Source: Papiliotrema nemorosa
Lineage: Eukaryota; Basidiomycota; Tremellomycetes; Tremellales; Rhynchogastremaceae
Direction: 5' to 3'
Length of the DNA: 64,000 nucleotides
Assembly (NCBI GenBank): GCA_032158125.1
Contig: JASKOT010000046.1
Location: 1-64,000 of the forward strand
Below, piece after piece: positions 44,356 through 55,697 of the stretch. A program made the position numbers and the translations under genes. Numbering within the stretch: position 1 is the first letter of the stretch; each line of letters begins with the position of its first letter. The notes beneath the pieces were generated by a model that made no database searches, was not told the DNA's origin, and saw nothing but the letters and a program-made list of their open reading frames with translations.

Positions 44356-46231
44356 TTACAACTTAAATTCGTCAGACCTTTCCTGTCTGTGTTCCGCCGC
44401 AATACCATCGTCACGACCTCCTTCCTTAGCCTCCGCCACACTCTTCCTTCTTACATCCCGATCGTGTAAGAGACCAATGGTCACACTCAAGATCAGCGCG
44501 GCTGCCGCAAAACCGCCGTTGACGTAATTGCCAGTGGTGATATACGGCTGTTTCCAAGTCGGAAAGGTGAAGATGGGGATCCAAGCGGTGAAAATGTACG
44601 CAAAGGCATTCATCATTGCCCCAACGTATGCTCTCTTCTCTGGATCATGTCGAGATGTCTCGTTGACAAAGGTCCAAGTCACTCCGGCTGCTATGTTCAT
44701 CAAAGCAGCGAGGTAATATAGCACCCAACGTTGTGCTCGTTTGGCTGGATGGACAGGGGTAGAGGCGAGAGCAATCGGAAAGATGATACCCATTGTCGAG
44801 GCGAAAGCCATGATTGGCCATCGAGCGGAACCTGGTAGTGCGTCGGATATCCAGGCGGCTGTGAGGGCGCCAATTATCGAGATGAGGTTGATCTGGATGT
44901 CAGGTCTAGCCAAGTGAACTCAAACTGAGCGCACGCCTAGTGGTATAATGTTGATCTCGGTGACGGAGAAGACCTGGTGCGTTTTAGAATTGTACGACTT
45001 GACCCAGAAAATCATAGAGCCTGTAGTCTGGCCCAACTGAGCAGCAAAAAGGAAATACGCTGGGACTGTCGACAAGTCAGCCGTAGACGCCGATTCCCGA
45101 TTGTCGGGGACGTACAAAGCCAAACGTGCCAGGTTTTGTGCCAACGGACAATGTCTCTCCATTTGAAGAGACCAGTGTATATCTTCCTTTCGGATGGCAT
45201 ACGCTCGCGGGCAAGATCCACTTCTTGTTGCGAGAAAAGCCTGAGGGTAAGCTATGACGATCCCTCTTCCGCACTCGAATCCGGCGTCAGTCTTACTCAC
45301 CAATTAGGCTTGGCTCTAGCGGGTAGCTGAGGCATCGCAAAAACGGTCCATAAAGCACAAGGGAATGAGATCGCTCCGCATACACTAGATAGACGTCAGG
45401 GGCTATCTCTGTGAAGGGTAAAACACCTACATGAACATCCATCTCCAGCCTTCTAACCCATTCTTGCCATTCAAGCCCGAGAACACAGCAGCCATCAGAA
45501 ACCCACTGAAGAATGGGCCGACTTGAGTGAAGACCTGAATAATGGTGTTTCTCCTTGCCAGCTCGTGAGGCTTGTAGTAGCTAGAACAGACATACATGAC
45601 CGCGGGAAAATGTCCCGCCTCGAACAACCCCACGCTGCACATCAGCGCTCATTCGACGAATCTTGTACAGGAGCGTGTCTCACAGGAAGCGCAAGGCATA
45701 GAGAGTCTTGACATTCTTTACTGCAGCCGTTGCGAAAGTAAGAGCGGTCCAAGCGAACTCCAGAAAGGCAATATAATACGGAGCCTTGACACGAGTCAGA
45801 ATGAGGTTGGATGGGATTTGCCCAATGACATATGCGGCGGACCACAACGCATTGGCATAGTTGAGCTCATTGCCGTACATGTTCAAGTCTTCCTTCATAC
45901 CCGAATTGAAGGCATTAGTAATGTTCACTCTGGCTCTTTAGCTTTCCCACAAAGGAGAGAGTCAGCCGGGACTCACTGGTCCATGTACCGGATCATCACA
46001 CCTAACGCCGCAGAGGAGATCAGGGTCAAGTCGAGTTTGGTGAGGAATCTAGCCTCTTCGGAGGGTACGTCAAGAGCTGCACATATTAACCCATATTATT
46101 TGCGAGGCGTTGAGCGATGGCGTTAGACCGTACTTACTTGACCATAGGTGAGATCTCCAACCCCGTTTGATCGAGCGATCATCCACCAGAATGGGTACAT
46201 TTGCTGTCTCCTTCTCGGGCGTCGATGTCAT
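44356..46231 (-). CDS. MFS transporter, pantothenate/FEN2-LIZ1-like family
   Basis: Predicted plasma-membrane symporter for an organic acid. The start at 46231 (MTSTPEKETANVP) leads through small exons to YMDQVNITNAFNSGMKEDLN, then MYGNELNYANALWSAAYVIG and QIPSNLILTRV, the typical TM1-3 region. VGLFEAGHFPAVMYVCSSYY and KPHELARRN form the conserved TM4-5 loop. The C-terminal half contains GVTWTFVNETSRHDPEKRAY and ends EFKL. Around 45.08-45.13 kb an apparent frame change is explained by a GTACGT...CTGAC...CAG intron joining HVWLF to PAYFLFAAQL. A TATATATATA box on the minus strand (46298-46309) lies 67 nt upstream. Beside a sulfonate dioxygenase and a regulator, an organosulfur substrate is a reasonable inference. 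Confidence 0.82.
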
Positions 46232-46887
46232 GCCGGATAGCGAACAGACTGGTCACTGGGAGGGTCGGGAGCAGCTCTCGAGATCAATAACGAGACCTAT
46301 ATATATATGCGGGCAACCTTCGACTTGTAAGAGCCTTCTTTTCGGGTCAATTCTTTCGGAGACTTGGCATTACAGATATCCCGCAGTGCGTCACGTCAGA
46401 GTCTGCTGGGATGGTGTCAACTCAGATGGGATTTGCATCTTTCATCAGAGCAAAAGGAAGGTTTGCGTCAAAGTGGAGGTACGAACACTTGACATACTGT
46501 AAGCTCGCGAACAAAGGCCCAATTGCGACATTGGGATCGCGCAATGTCATTAAGTCTTCCCTCCAACCTCTTGAGTGCGCATGTTGGCTGGACTGACCGT
46601 GTCCCGAAAAGCCATCGGGATAGCTGAGAGTAAGCAGAGGTACTGTTGGGAAAAGCGATGAGGAGATGACTCGTGATAATGTGTGCAGTATGAGGTGATT
46701 TCACCATCGGTTTCATCCGAATCAGAAGAGGATTACGACGAGCGAGCAGCCAGGTTCTTGACTAACGTCTCAATTACTACGAGTATCCGCTTGCAGAACA
46801 GCGAGGAGCCGTTTTCTGTGTGAATCCTCCCTACCTTGAGAGCAGTACCAGCTACGCTGGACACTCCCTTACGGGGAAACGAGGCGA
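46232..46887 (-). promoter_or_regulatory. Promoter of the MFS transporter
   Basis: About 650 nt between the transporter start and the 3' end of the Zn2Cys6 gene. The alternating TA box at 46298-46309 is the only element recognised. No gene was found. Confidence 0.5.
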
Positions 46888-49269
46888 TCAAACGAACAGT
46901 GGACATCCCCGTTCTTGTACTAGATCCCTCCACGAAATATCTTCACCTGTGGACTGCTTCACCCAAGCCTGTTCCATGATGTCGTTGATGACTCGGGGCG
47001 GTATAGACCCCTTCCACATGCACCGTTGCGCGAAACCGCGATATCGATCGTGCAAGTGTGCTTTCGCCTGACTGCCGACAATCTACGCGGTGAGCTGACA
47101 TTTGTCCAACAATCTTCGTCACCTACCAGCTGAGGGCAAAGCAAACCGATCTCAGATCCGGCAGCTGCATGTCAGTACCGACCGGCCAACGGCTATGTGC
47201 ACACTGACGCGTCTTCTCCATCCAGTCGATAAGATCCGCGCAGAGAAGCTGAACTCGAGGATGGTCCCACGGTTTCTTGAAGATATCGCGGGCTACAAGC
47301 ATGTGAATGACGACTCGGTAGCACTCGTGGCCTATTTGAGTCCTTTCTTAACATTTCAGCGCTGAAAGCGCACCCAGGTCAAGGGCTTACCTGTCTGGCC
47401 TTTTTGGAACTTGGTGTTCCACTGGACTTGGTTTCGCAGTTGGGCTTCTATGGTCGAGCACTCGGAATGAAGCTCGATCTGCATCATGTGCAATTCTTCG
47501 TCTTCTGGATCCCGTCTCATAGCCGCGACAATTGTGTCATGCTCCATGACCAGTGAGTGGACACGTAGATAGAGTAAAAATAGCTCTTTCCGCTGAACAT
47601 CAGACATGGGCACGCAGGGTACAGTGCACTCACAACGCCGACGACAGACTCCAGCACGTCTTGGGATCGTTCTTCCCAGATATGCCTGGCATCCTTGTTT
47701 GGGAAAAGACTGTTAATGTCAATTTGTTTCCCGCTGACAACCGCGTGCATGCCGGTGTAAAGGGAGTGCAAAGCGGAGACCGCGGGTAGGAGAGTATCTT
47801 GACGAGGGGTTTTGATTTTCTCCAGCATGGTGGCTGTGCGTCGTATGAAAGATGCCATGACTTCGGCATCCCCACGAAGAATCTAGCTCGTCAGCTGGGG
47901 AATACAGCTTGACCGAGACTCACGCCAGACAGCGTCAGCAGAACCATTGTTGCCGCATTTAATTCTTCATCGAAACCATCCTGTTTTGCACTTGCTATTC
48001 GCAAAAGGTGGATTGCCTGAGACCGGTGATCCGCCGCTAACTCGGCATAATGCAAAGCTTTTTCCGTGTCACCGACTTTCCCTGCCCAATTTGACAGGTG
48101 TATGGCGCTGACACACAGGACGGAATGCATCAAAGCAGTCTGGTTGTCCTCTGTGGCTTTGTCGGCTAACTGAGCGAAAAAGGCGCTTGCGGAGGCTGCA
48201 ATCAGAAACATCACCTTGATTGGTCCAATCGATGAGCTCACTTGGAGACACACGGACTACCATTGTGGTAGAGGCAAAGGTGGAAAAATGCTCCAGCAAT
48301 GTTCCTGAACCCTCTGTAGAGACTGGTCGAGATGTCCACGAAGACGAGTCGACAAAAGAGGACCATAATGACGAATCACAAGCAAGAGGAACGGAGAGCA
48401 GGGCGGAGGATGGACGGACATATGAACCAGCGGTGAGTGGTGAAGTGGTCGGAAGGGGCACGACAGGTTGAGTGAGAGGACCGAAGAATGTCTCCCAGAA
48501 GTTGTCACTAGGCGTTGTCAGCGCAGAACAGGCATTCTCGTGTGATTGGCGGAATGATTTACTTGAAGACCGCTTCCCCGTTCGTAGCATCCCTCAAACC
48601 GTCAGTAGTTGGCTGGATCACAGTCGGAACAATGGTAGAGACCTGAGACGCTGTATCGTCTCGTCCTGGATGTGTTCCGTATCCGTTCAAGTGTCCTTGA
48701 TGTTCCGGTCCTCCAGATATATGGGTGTGACTGTCTTTGGCCGCGTTCAACATCCAAGAAGGATATCCCGCCGGCCCATTATTGGTCGTATTGCTGACTG
48801 GAGGTCTACTAGCGATGGCGGTGTACGAAGTGAGTCCGCTTAGACCACTGGAAGGCGGGGCGTAGGGAAGCAGCGGTCGAAGTGGCCTTCTCTCCTGTAT
48901 CCGATCTTCTGTACGTATCTCGGAGGATGTCGTACGACTAGGTGTGTCGAGCGAAGGGTCAATAGATGGCTCTACTGATTTCGAAGGCGTCATTTCGCCA
49001 GTGGGGTACTCGCAGTGACGGTGGAATGAGACACATCGACCGCACTTAGGTTGAGCTTCGTCACACTGAAGCTCAGCATAAAGTCATCGGATCTGCCTGC
49101 CTTGCTCGATGACAACTTGACGCACCTTCTTTTTCAGCTTTCTGCATGCCGCACAGCCGCCCCTTGAGCGCGTGAAGCAGGTCCTCTTCCTCTTGCGCTG
49201 GTCTCCTGGGATTACACCTGGACTTTCAATGTGAGTTGATCCTGGGGAAGGTGTTGGCGAAGGCGACAT
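46888..49269 (-). CDS. Zn2Cys6 fungal-type transcription factor
   Basis: Binuclear zinc cluster regulator. After removing a GTGCGT-CAG intron, the N-terminus gives CAACRKLKKKCDEAQPKCGR followed by CVSFHRHC, matching CX2CX6CX6CX2CX6C exactly at about residues 36-64. The linker is Ser/Pro rich. The middle homology region has SIGPIKVMFLIAASASAFFA, HSVLCVSAIHLSNWAGKVGD and AATMVLLTLSGV. The C-terminal exons (ALHSLYTGMHAVVSGKQIDI, HIWEERSQDVLESVV, LFLLYLRVHSLVMEHDTIV) end with WKGSIPPRVINDIMEQAW and GCPLFV at 46888. ATG 49269 is preferred over a TTG two codons upstream. Position next to the transporter and dioxygenase suggests it is the pathway regulator. Confidence 0.8.
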
Positions 49270-49655
49270 GATCAAAAGCGCCGAAAGTGGGTGATAGGGG
49301 GTTTAGATAGGGCGCAAGAATGTCGGAATGGACGGAAGAGCGCGTAAAACTCGGATCCGAAAACAGGTTGTTTTGATCTAAGCGACGGAGATCCACCCTG
49401 CCTGATACTATGCATAGCCTATCTTCGCAGCGTCTTACGTCCTCATGTGCATGTGCACCATGATAGTGGACTCTGCTGTCCTTTCTTTTTGCATTATATT
49501 GCAGTCGGCGTAGCAGAGTTGGGCTCACTTAGCAGTCGTGTCGGCTAAGCGGGAGCAACTGTGAGCTTGACGGCGACGAAGATTTCAGAAAAGTCAACAG
49601 CGACAACGGGGCAACACCTGCTCCATCATCGTTCACCACTTTGACAGAAACATTA
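49270..49655. promoter_or_regulatory. Divergent promoter, Zn2Cys6 factor / DEAD-box helicase
   Basis: About 385 nt between head-to-head genes. No specific element was recognised. Confidence 0.45.
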
Positions 49656-51581
49656 ATGGCTTTGCCGAGAACTCTCAGGACCATCAGATTGATCTCATCT
49701 TCTCATCAATTACCGCTCGCTGAAGCTTCTATAAGTCACACCACAATGTCAACTCCCCTACCCCCTTCGGATCGACCTCGTAAACATCCTCGTCGAAATG
49801 GCCCTCGACCGCCAAAGAAGCCCCTCTCGTCAGCCGCAAACCCTGGTCAGAGTGATAGAGCTCCTTCTGCGCAGATGAAACGAGCGTCTCAACCACAAAT
49901 GAGCACTGCGTCCACTCCCGCAGCCTCCACGCCAGGCGTTGAAGTCGGTCAGACTCGATTCGCAGATATCCCAGGACTATCTCCCGACCTTCTTCAAGCT
50001 ATCCCATACGAGTACTGTACAGAGGCAAGTAGCTTCATTAGCATATTAACAATCAGCTGACCATCAGGTGCAAGCAGAGACACTCCCGGTCATCATGGCC
50101 AACCATGATGTCCTAGCTCAAGCCAAAACGGGAACCGGCAAAACCCTCGCTTTCCTCATCCCGTCCATCCAACGTCTCATCCATGGCAAACCACCTGCTC
50201 GTGGACAAATCTCAATCCTGATAATCTCACCAACTCGAGAGCTTGCTCAACAAATATCGAAAGAGGCTGAAGGGGTCTTGAACAAGTTGGCGGGCAAAGT
50301 GGGGGGGAGGAAATATGGGGTCCTGACTGTTGTGGGAGGAACAAACGTCAAGACGGATATGAAGAGGCTGGAGAATGGCAATGTAGACCTATTGGTCGGT
50401 ACGCCGGGGAGATTGATTGATTTGCTGGACAACAGCCCATTGAAGGGGCAACTATCGCGATTGAGTGGGTTGATAATGGGCTCACAGGATGTTCACCGAC
50501 GCAACAGATTCTTTCATTCTGGACGAGGCTGACCGACTGCTCGATCAAGGTTTCCGAAGAGAGCTTGCGAAGATTATCCAATCTTTACCTGATCCCCGGA
50601 GCGTCCCTCGTCAGACCCTCCTCTTCTCCGCGACCATCCCAGACTCGGTCATGGGCATCGCCAAAGACGCCTTGAAACCTGATCACAAGTTTATTTCAAC
50701 CATCAAGGAGGACGATGTCAACGTGCACCAGCATGTCAAACAGGAGTTGATCGTTGTGGAGCAGGCCCAACTCCTGCCCGCTACACTGGGTGCTATTGAA
50801 CGTGAAGCCATCAAGAACCCCTCGTACAAGGGTAAGCAATCATTTCACTCTTGGATCGGAGAGGTAAGCTGACAGTCAGTGATGGTGTTCTTACCTACCG
50901 CCCGTGCTGCCGCATTGTTCCACGATGTCTTCACCCAGGTTGGAGCCTTCCAATCATGGGAGATTCACTCGAGGATGTCTCAGTCGGCCAGAACCAAGAC
51001 TACCGAGGCGTTCCGGGTTGCCAAACGGGGAGTGTTATTCTCTTCAGATGTGACAGCACGAGGAATCGATATCAAAGACGTCACAGCTGTCATTCAAGCC
51101 GGTGTGCCCGCCAATGCCGAGCAGTGTGAGTAATCCTGCTCGCTGATCAATGTAAAAGCTCATGGCAGACATTCATCGATTAGGACGAACCGCTCGCGCT
51201 GGAGCAGAGGGGCACGGGGTCCTCATCCTTACCCCTCCCGAGACTTTCTTCCTGAAAGATAAAGTGATCCGAGACCTCACTCTGCACTCCATCCCCGCTG
51301 GTGCCTCAGACGAGGTAGCTCAATGGCAATCTCAAGTCGACAAGGCGATGGATCGAGTAGACCAGGAATCCAAGGCACAAGCGTATAGGGCATGGTTGGG
51401 ATACTACAAGGCTTTGTTGAAGGCGATGGGATGGACATCGGCGCAGTTGGTCCAGGAGGCCAACAAGTACTCGAGCGAAACGTTGAGGTATGGCAAGGTG
51501 CCGCCAGGTATCGAGAGGAAAACGATTGGCAAGATGGGTCTGAAGGGTGTTCCTGGATTGAACATCACCTCGGGGAACTAG
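49656..51581 (+). CDS. MSS116: Mitochondrial DEAD-box RNA helicase, Mss116-like
   Basis: ATP-dependent RNA chaperone, probably mitochondrial (intron splicing and translation in yeast). The basic, Ser-rich N-terminus (MALPRTLRTIRLISSS) looks like a presequence. Helicase motifs in order: AQAKTGTGKT (I), PTRELA (Ia), GG and TPGR (Ib), DEAD in FILDEADRLLDQGF (II), SAT in LFSATIP (III), ITARGID-type DVTARGID (V) and HRLGRTARAG (VI). The C-terminal extension (WLGYYKALLKAMGWTSAQLV) matches the Mss116 clade. The first intron, after EYCTE, uses a GC donor (GCAAGT...CAG). Another intron before DSFILDEAD-type sequence joins QLSRLN to SFILDEAD. Start is ATG 49656; the longer frame begins at TTG. Confidence 0.86.
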
Positions 51582-51794
51582 GCTTCTGACAATGCAGGTG
51601 ATATAGGTGTTAGAGTGGATAGATTGAGATAGAGCGCCGAATGGCGGCAAGACAGACGAGCAAGGCAGAGAAAATTCAAATGATCTTTGACGAGAAGCTT
51701 CGCAATGCCCACTATATGGTAAAACGTTTGATCTGGTTGTATCTATGCATGTCTCTTCTCATAGTATGGTTTGTTTCCTCTATAAAGTCTCCTT

Positions 51795-53376
51795 CTACGC
51801 CCATTTGCCAAGCACACTCATGGCGATCAGTCCGACAACTACCGACCCCAGCGCCACGACAATCTTCAACGGCTTCGCATCTCTCAGCGGTCCCTCTGTG
51901 AAGTCACTGCTCAACAGTTTGAAGGCGGTGTAGAGCAGAATTCCCGCAGAGATCGAGTTGAGTATACCCACACTCAACAGACTAGCCTTTCCATTCTGGC
52001 TGAAAGACTTTCTGACTCCAATCCCAATGGCAATCCCAATAGGCGTGATGAAGGTGAAGGCGCCGCCCATGACCAACGCTCGGGCTTTCGAGATCCAAGT
52101 CAAGAGCGCGATCCTGGCTCCTAGCGCGAGACCCTCGAAGAATTGGTGAAAGACAATGACGATGAGCAGAGTCGTCCATCCGTTTCCTGATCCTGCACCC
52201 AGCGTCACACCAATCATGATTGAGTGGAAGATGATGCCTAATTCTAGGAGGAGGACTTGCCAGTTCTGTTCAGCGGCAAATGCAGCGTCCATATGGTGCC
52301 CATGCGCGTCGTCCATCTCCGCTGTGGATTCTACGGTAGGTGAATGTCGAGGTCCTTTCTCACCATCGGGCGAGAGAGGCATAATGTTGTGTGTAGTGCG
52401 ATGAGCGACTCGAGAACCGATGAAATCCAAGAGGAACGTTATAAAGGCCGCAGCCATAGAGATAGCCGGTGCGGTGGATTCGTATGCCAAGTGACCTATA
52501 CATTCATTTTGAAACATGACGAAACCGTGAAAGAGGAGGTGGATGAACGCAGTGGAGATGATAATTCCAGTCCCGAAGTGCCGTGCGACAAAGAATACAT
52601 TACCCCACCAGCCTGTCTCTCGACCGAATTGCGCGGCAGAGACAGGTGAAGAATGACGAGCGGTAGTTTGGGAATCAGAATCGAGGGTTTGTTTTCGGAA
52701 CCAGCCTGAGACGAGGGGGATGAGGACTCCCAGACCGGAAGTGACGAGCACGATGAAAACGGATCCAATGTGAAGGGGCATATTGTAGTCTTCGAGGAGG
52801 ATTCGACCACAGGCAAGATCTTCAGCAGAGCAGTCTCCGTGGCTATAAAGTCAGCTTCGACTCACGCGGTTCCATGAAAGATGGACCGGAAGTGACTTAC
52901 GTGTGTCCAACGTGGATGATGCATTCTCCAGTCTCGTCGGCACCTTGAGCAGCAGCAAGCTCAGCCTCAGAGTCGAAACAATCCCAGTGATCTTCGTCTA
53001 TACTTTAGCCAGGTGTCTGTTCTTCCAGCGGAAGAGACTTACGGGCCATACAATAAGGACTCTCGGTGGGCGAGGCAGCAGCGGGTGCAGCGGAAGTTGC
53101 GGTAGGGGTGTACCCCGCGGCAGGCCCTTCACAATGGTAGTGGTCCCCGTGCAGCGAGCATCCTACGCTTTCCGTCGGCGGAGGAGCGATGGAAGTCGTT
53201 TCCGAGGCTGCAGTGATGGTGGCTGAAGCTCGACCAGAACAGTGCCAATGGTCGATGTGAAGGACGCATCCGGTGGATTCGGTGGGTGCAGGTGGGACCT
53301 CGGGCGGGAGTGACGAGGTCTGCGCAAGAGTAAGGGGGATTAAGGCGAGGAAAGCAATGGAAGATGCGGGTCTCAT
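51795..53376 (-). CDS. ZRT1: ZIP-family zinc transporter with Cys/His-rich ectodomain
   Basis: Plasma-membrane zinc importer. A signal peptide (MRPASSIAFLALIPLTLAQ) is followed by an extracellular region with four Cys/His motifs: GCVLHIDHWHC, GCSLHGDHYHC, YCMAHHWDC and GECIIHVGHTHGDC. The ZIP core then begins PLHIGSVFIVLVTSGLGVLI. HFGTGIIISTAFIHLL, HSIMIGVTLGAG and HQFFEGLALGARI hold the metal-site histidines of TM4 and TM5, and the variable loop has DDAHGHHMDA. Three or four exons, about 490 residues. It is divergently transcribed from the PRA1-like gene, an arrangement known in many fungi for ZRT1/PRA1. The ectodomain motifs resemble the PRA1 C-terminus. Confidence 0.86.
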
Positions 53377-54332
53377 CTTGGGTCGAATGGATTACACGCG
53401 GTGTCAGTCGACTGCTGAGTTGACAATCTGTTCGACTTTTGAGATGCGGGCCTTTATGTATCGCTGAGAGGCCGTTTTTATTTTGCCAGTACTGCCTTAC
53501 TTGTCGAGACGGGACACGAAGATGAGTACCCTCTGCCCTATGTAAGCGATGGTGTCAGTCTCGCGGAGGTGAAAGTTTTCCTGCTGGCGAAGAATCTGTC
53601 AGTGAACAGCACCTCCATGCGGTACAGAGTAAGATTCATTGAAAGTCCATCTTGGCATGTCCGTCCTTGGCACGCATCCTCAAATTGGACCGTCAGCATA
53701 TCGGTGATCAGATAGGCAGTCATTCGGGGTAGCGATGTAGTCGAAGGTCAGGACTGATGGATTGTCTTGGCGAAAAAGGTTGGATCAGAGTACCCGCACG
53801 GACATGAGATTCTGGTCGACCGGGATGTCTTGCAAGCGTCTATTCCACGGCTTCAATGATTCGATTCAAAGGGGCGGTAGCATGCATGTAGGTGTGCCGG
53901 CAAGAAAGCCGGGGTGGATCTGGCGATTGCCCTTCGCTAATGCTTGATGTACCTTGCTTTTGAAGAACCCTGCGCCTGTCCCGCCACCACCACCATTACA
54001 CACTAATCTCGGCCCACAGTCTCCTTCGTGCCTCCTTTTCTGCCTCTGCCTGCGGATGTGAATAGTTCAATCATCAGTCTCTTGTTCCGAGGAGGAATGA
54101 GGATTCTTGGCATGCGGTATGTCACTCGAATTCGTTTCTCCGACCACCATCCGAGGTGGAGTCGAGCTCGATCCTCGACGGGATCAACGATGAATGAGGA
54201 CCTCACGAGTGGTCTTCTAAGTCAAAGTCTTTCGAAGAGACATATATAAGGTATTTTCACTCGTACAGCTCGACACTCATCGCCTTTCAGAATACCTACT
54301 TGACCTTCACACAAAGATCCCCTTTGACTAAA
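53377..54332. promoter_or_regulatory. Shared divergent promoter of the ZIP transporter and PRA1
   Basis: 955 nt between the two start codons. TATATAA (54243-54249) lies about 85 nt before the PRA1 ATG. An exact yeast Zap1 site (ACCTTNAAGGT) was not found by eye. ACCTTGCTTTTGAAG at about 53951-53965 has only half-site resemblance. A GCATGCATG element is at about 53880. Confidence 0.6.
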
Positions 54333-55361
54333 ATGATCGCTGCTCTTTCTTCTTTGGCCCTTCTCGCCGTCGGAGCTACCGCTTCGCCGATCTCTCTTGT
54401 TCCCCGAGATTTGGTAGCGTACAACGACAAAGTCACCATCCACGAGAGCTGTAATGCTACTCAACGACGAATGCTCGAACAAGCCTTGGAGTGAGTAAAA
54501 TTTCCCTTCACACTCCAGTTTGTTCAATCCGAATCCCACAAATGTGTCCCAGGCTGACTTCCCAGTGATACTTGGGAAGTAGCCACTTTCGCCAAGGAAT
54601 ACACCCAAACCAACGGTCCATCAGACCCAGCCTTCCAACTCTACTTTGGAACTGACAACTCGTCTTACTCAACCGTCCTCGGAATCTGGGACTCTCTCCT
54701 CCACTCCAACAAACAAAATGTCCTCTTGCGATGCGACGATATCGATGGCAACTGCCACCAACCGGGATGGAGGGGTCACTGGCGAGGCGAGAATGGGTCG
54801 ACCGAGACTGTCATTTGCGATGCGAGTTATACCGACCGAAAGTATAACACGGCATTCTGCATGTTCGGCTTCGAACTTGCGACCGTCAAGCCGAGTTACT
54901 ACTGGAGTATCGATTTGATTCACCGACTGTTCCACGTCCCCACCATCACCAACGGTCTTGTTGATCACTTGTGAGTTTCGCTTTGGCTTCCCTCGACGGA
55001 GCTGACGAGTAGTGCTGAGGACCTGGACGAGGTGGTCGAGCTCGCTGCCCACAACGGTACTTATGCAGCTATCGACTCCAACGCTCTCCAATACTTTGCC
55101 GCTCGTAAGTGATCTCGAAATGACACTGTATCGTCGCGCTTACATCCAGACGTCTACGCCAAAGAGGTCGCCAAGGGTGGAGATGCCTGCATCGGTACCA
55201 TCGAACACGGTCACTCTCACTCCGATTCGGCCTCTCACGATGCTGCTTCTTCTGCTGCCGCGCCTACTTCCACCGAGGCCACCGCTCAAGGTGCTTCCGC
55301 CACCACTTCCGCTGCGGGTGAATGCCACACTCACTCGGATGGTGTCGTCCACTGCGCTTAA
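54333..55361 (+). CDS. PRA1: PRA1/Aspf2-like secreted zincophore
   Basis: Secreted zinc-scavenging protein of the Candida Pra1/Aspergillus Aspf2 family, which returns zinc to a cell-surface ZIP transporter. Signal peptide MIAALSSLALLAVGATASP. The body contains NATQRRMLEQALDDTWEVA, CDDIDGNCHQPGWRGHW, FCMFGF and DLIHRLFHVPTI, where HRLFH is the HRxxH metal motif of the family. Four exons with short introns. The C-terminus is His/Ser/Ala rich (EHGHSHSDSASHD) and ends GECHTHSDGVVHCA, a Cys/His motif also seen on the adjacent transporter. N-glycosylation sequons (NAT, NSS, NGS, NGT) are present. About 300 residues. The head-to-head position with the zinc transporter supports the assignment. Confidence 0.88.
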
Positions 55362-55697
55362 GAGACGACAACAAAGAGGGTCAGTCTATGATCCATCCCG
55401 TAGAAAGGTCTAGAAGCTCCGGTGGTCATATATCGTAGAAAGGTTAGATAGGTAGATCAGGTCAGATCGCTTCGATGCAACTTATAATGGTCATTGCTAT
55501 CCTGCACTAAAGACATGCACGTTCCAGCGGCGGATTGTCTGCTTGAGATGAACCCTCGCAATTGGTAGTTGACGGACTCGAAATCGTAGGAGGGGTGCAG
55601 GCGATGTCAATGGGTCAGCGTGGGTCGATAAGTATATCCTGTGCATGCTGTGTCCCAAGTTGGTATTCCGTTGGTTTTCTTCATCTCCGCTCCCCGT

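Noticed and set aside
45080..45130. Apparent frame change in the FEN2-like transporter
   Set aside because: Explained by a canonical GTACGT-CTGAC-CAG intron.
53951..53965. Zap1-type zinc-responsive element in the PRA1/ZRT promoter
   Set aside because: Only half-site resemblance to ACCTTNAAGGT; the spacing is wrong, so it was not annotated.
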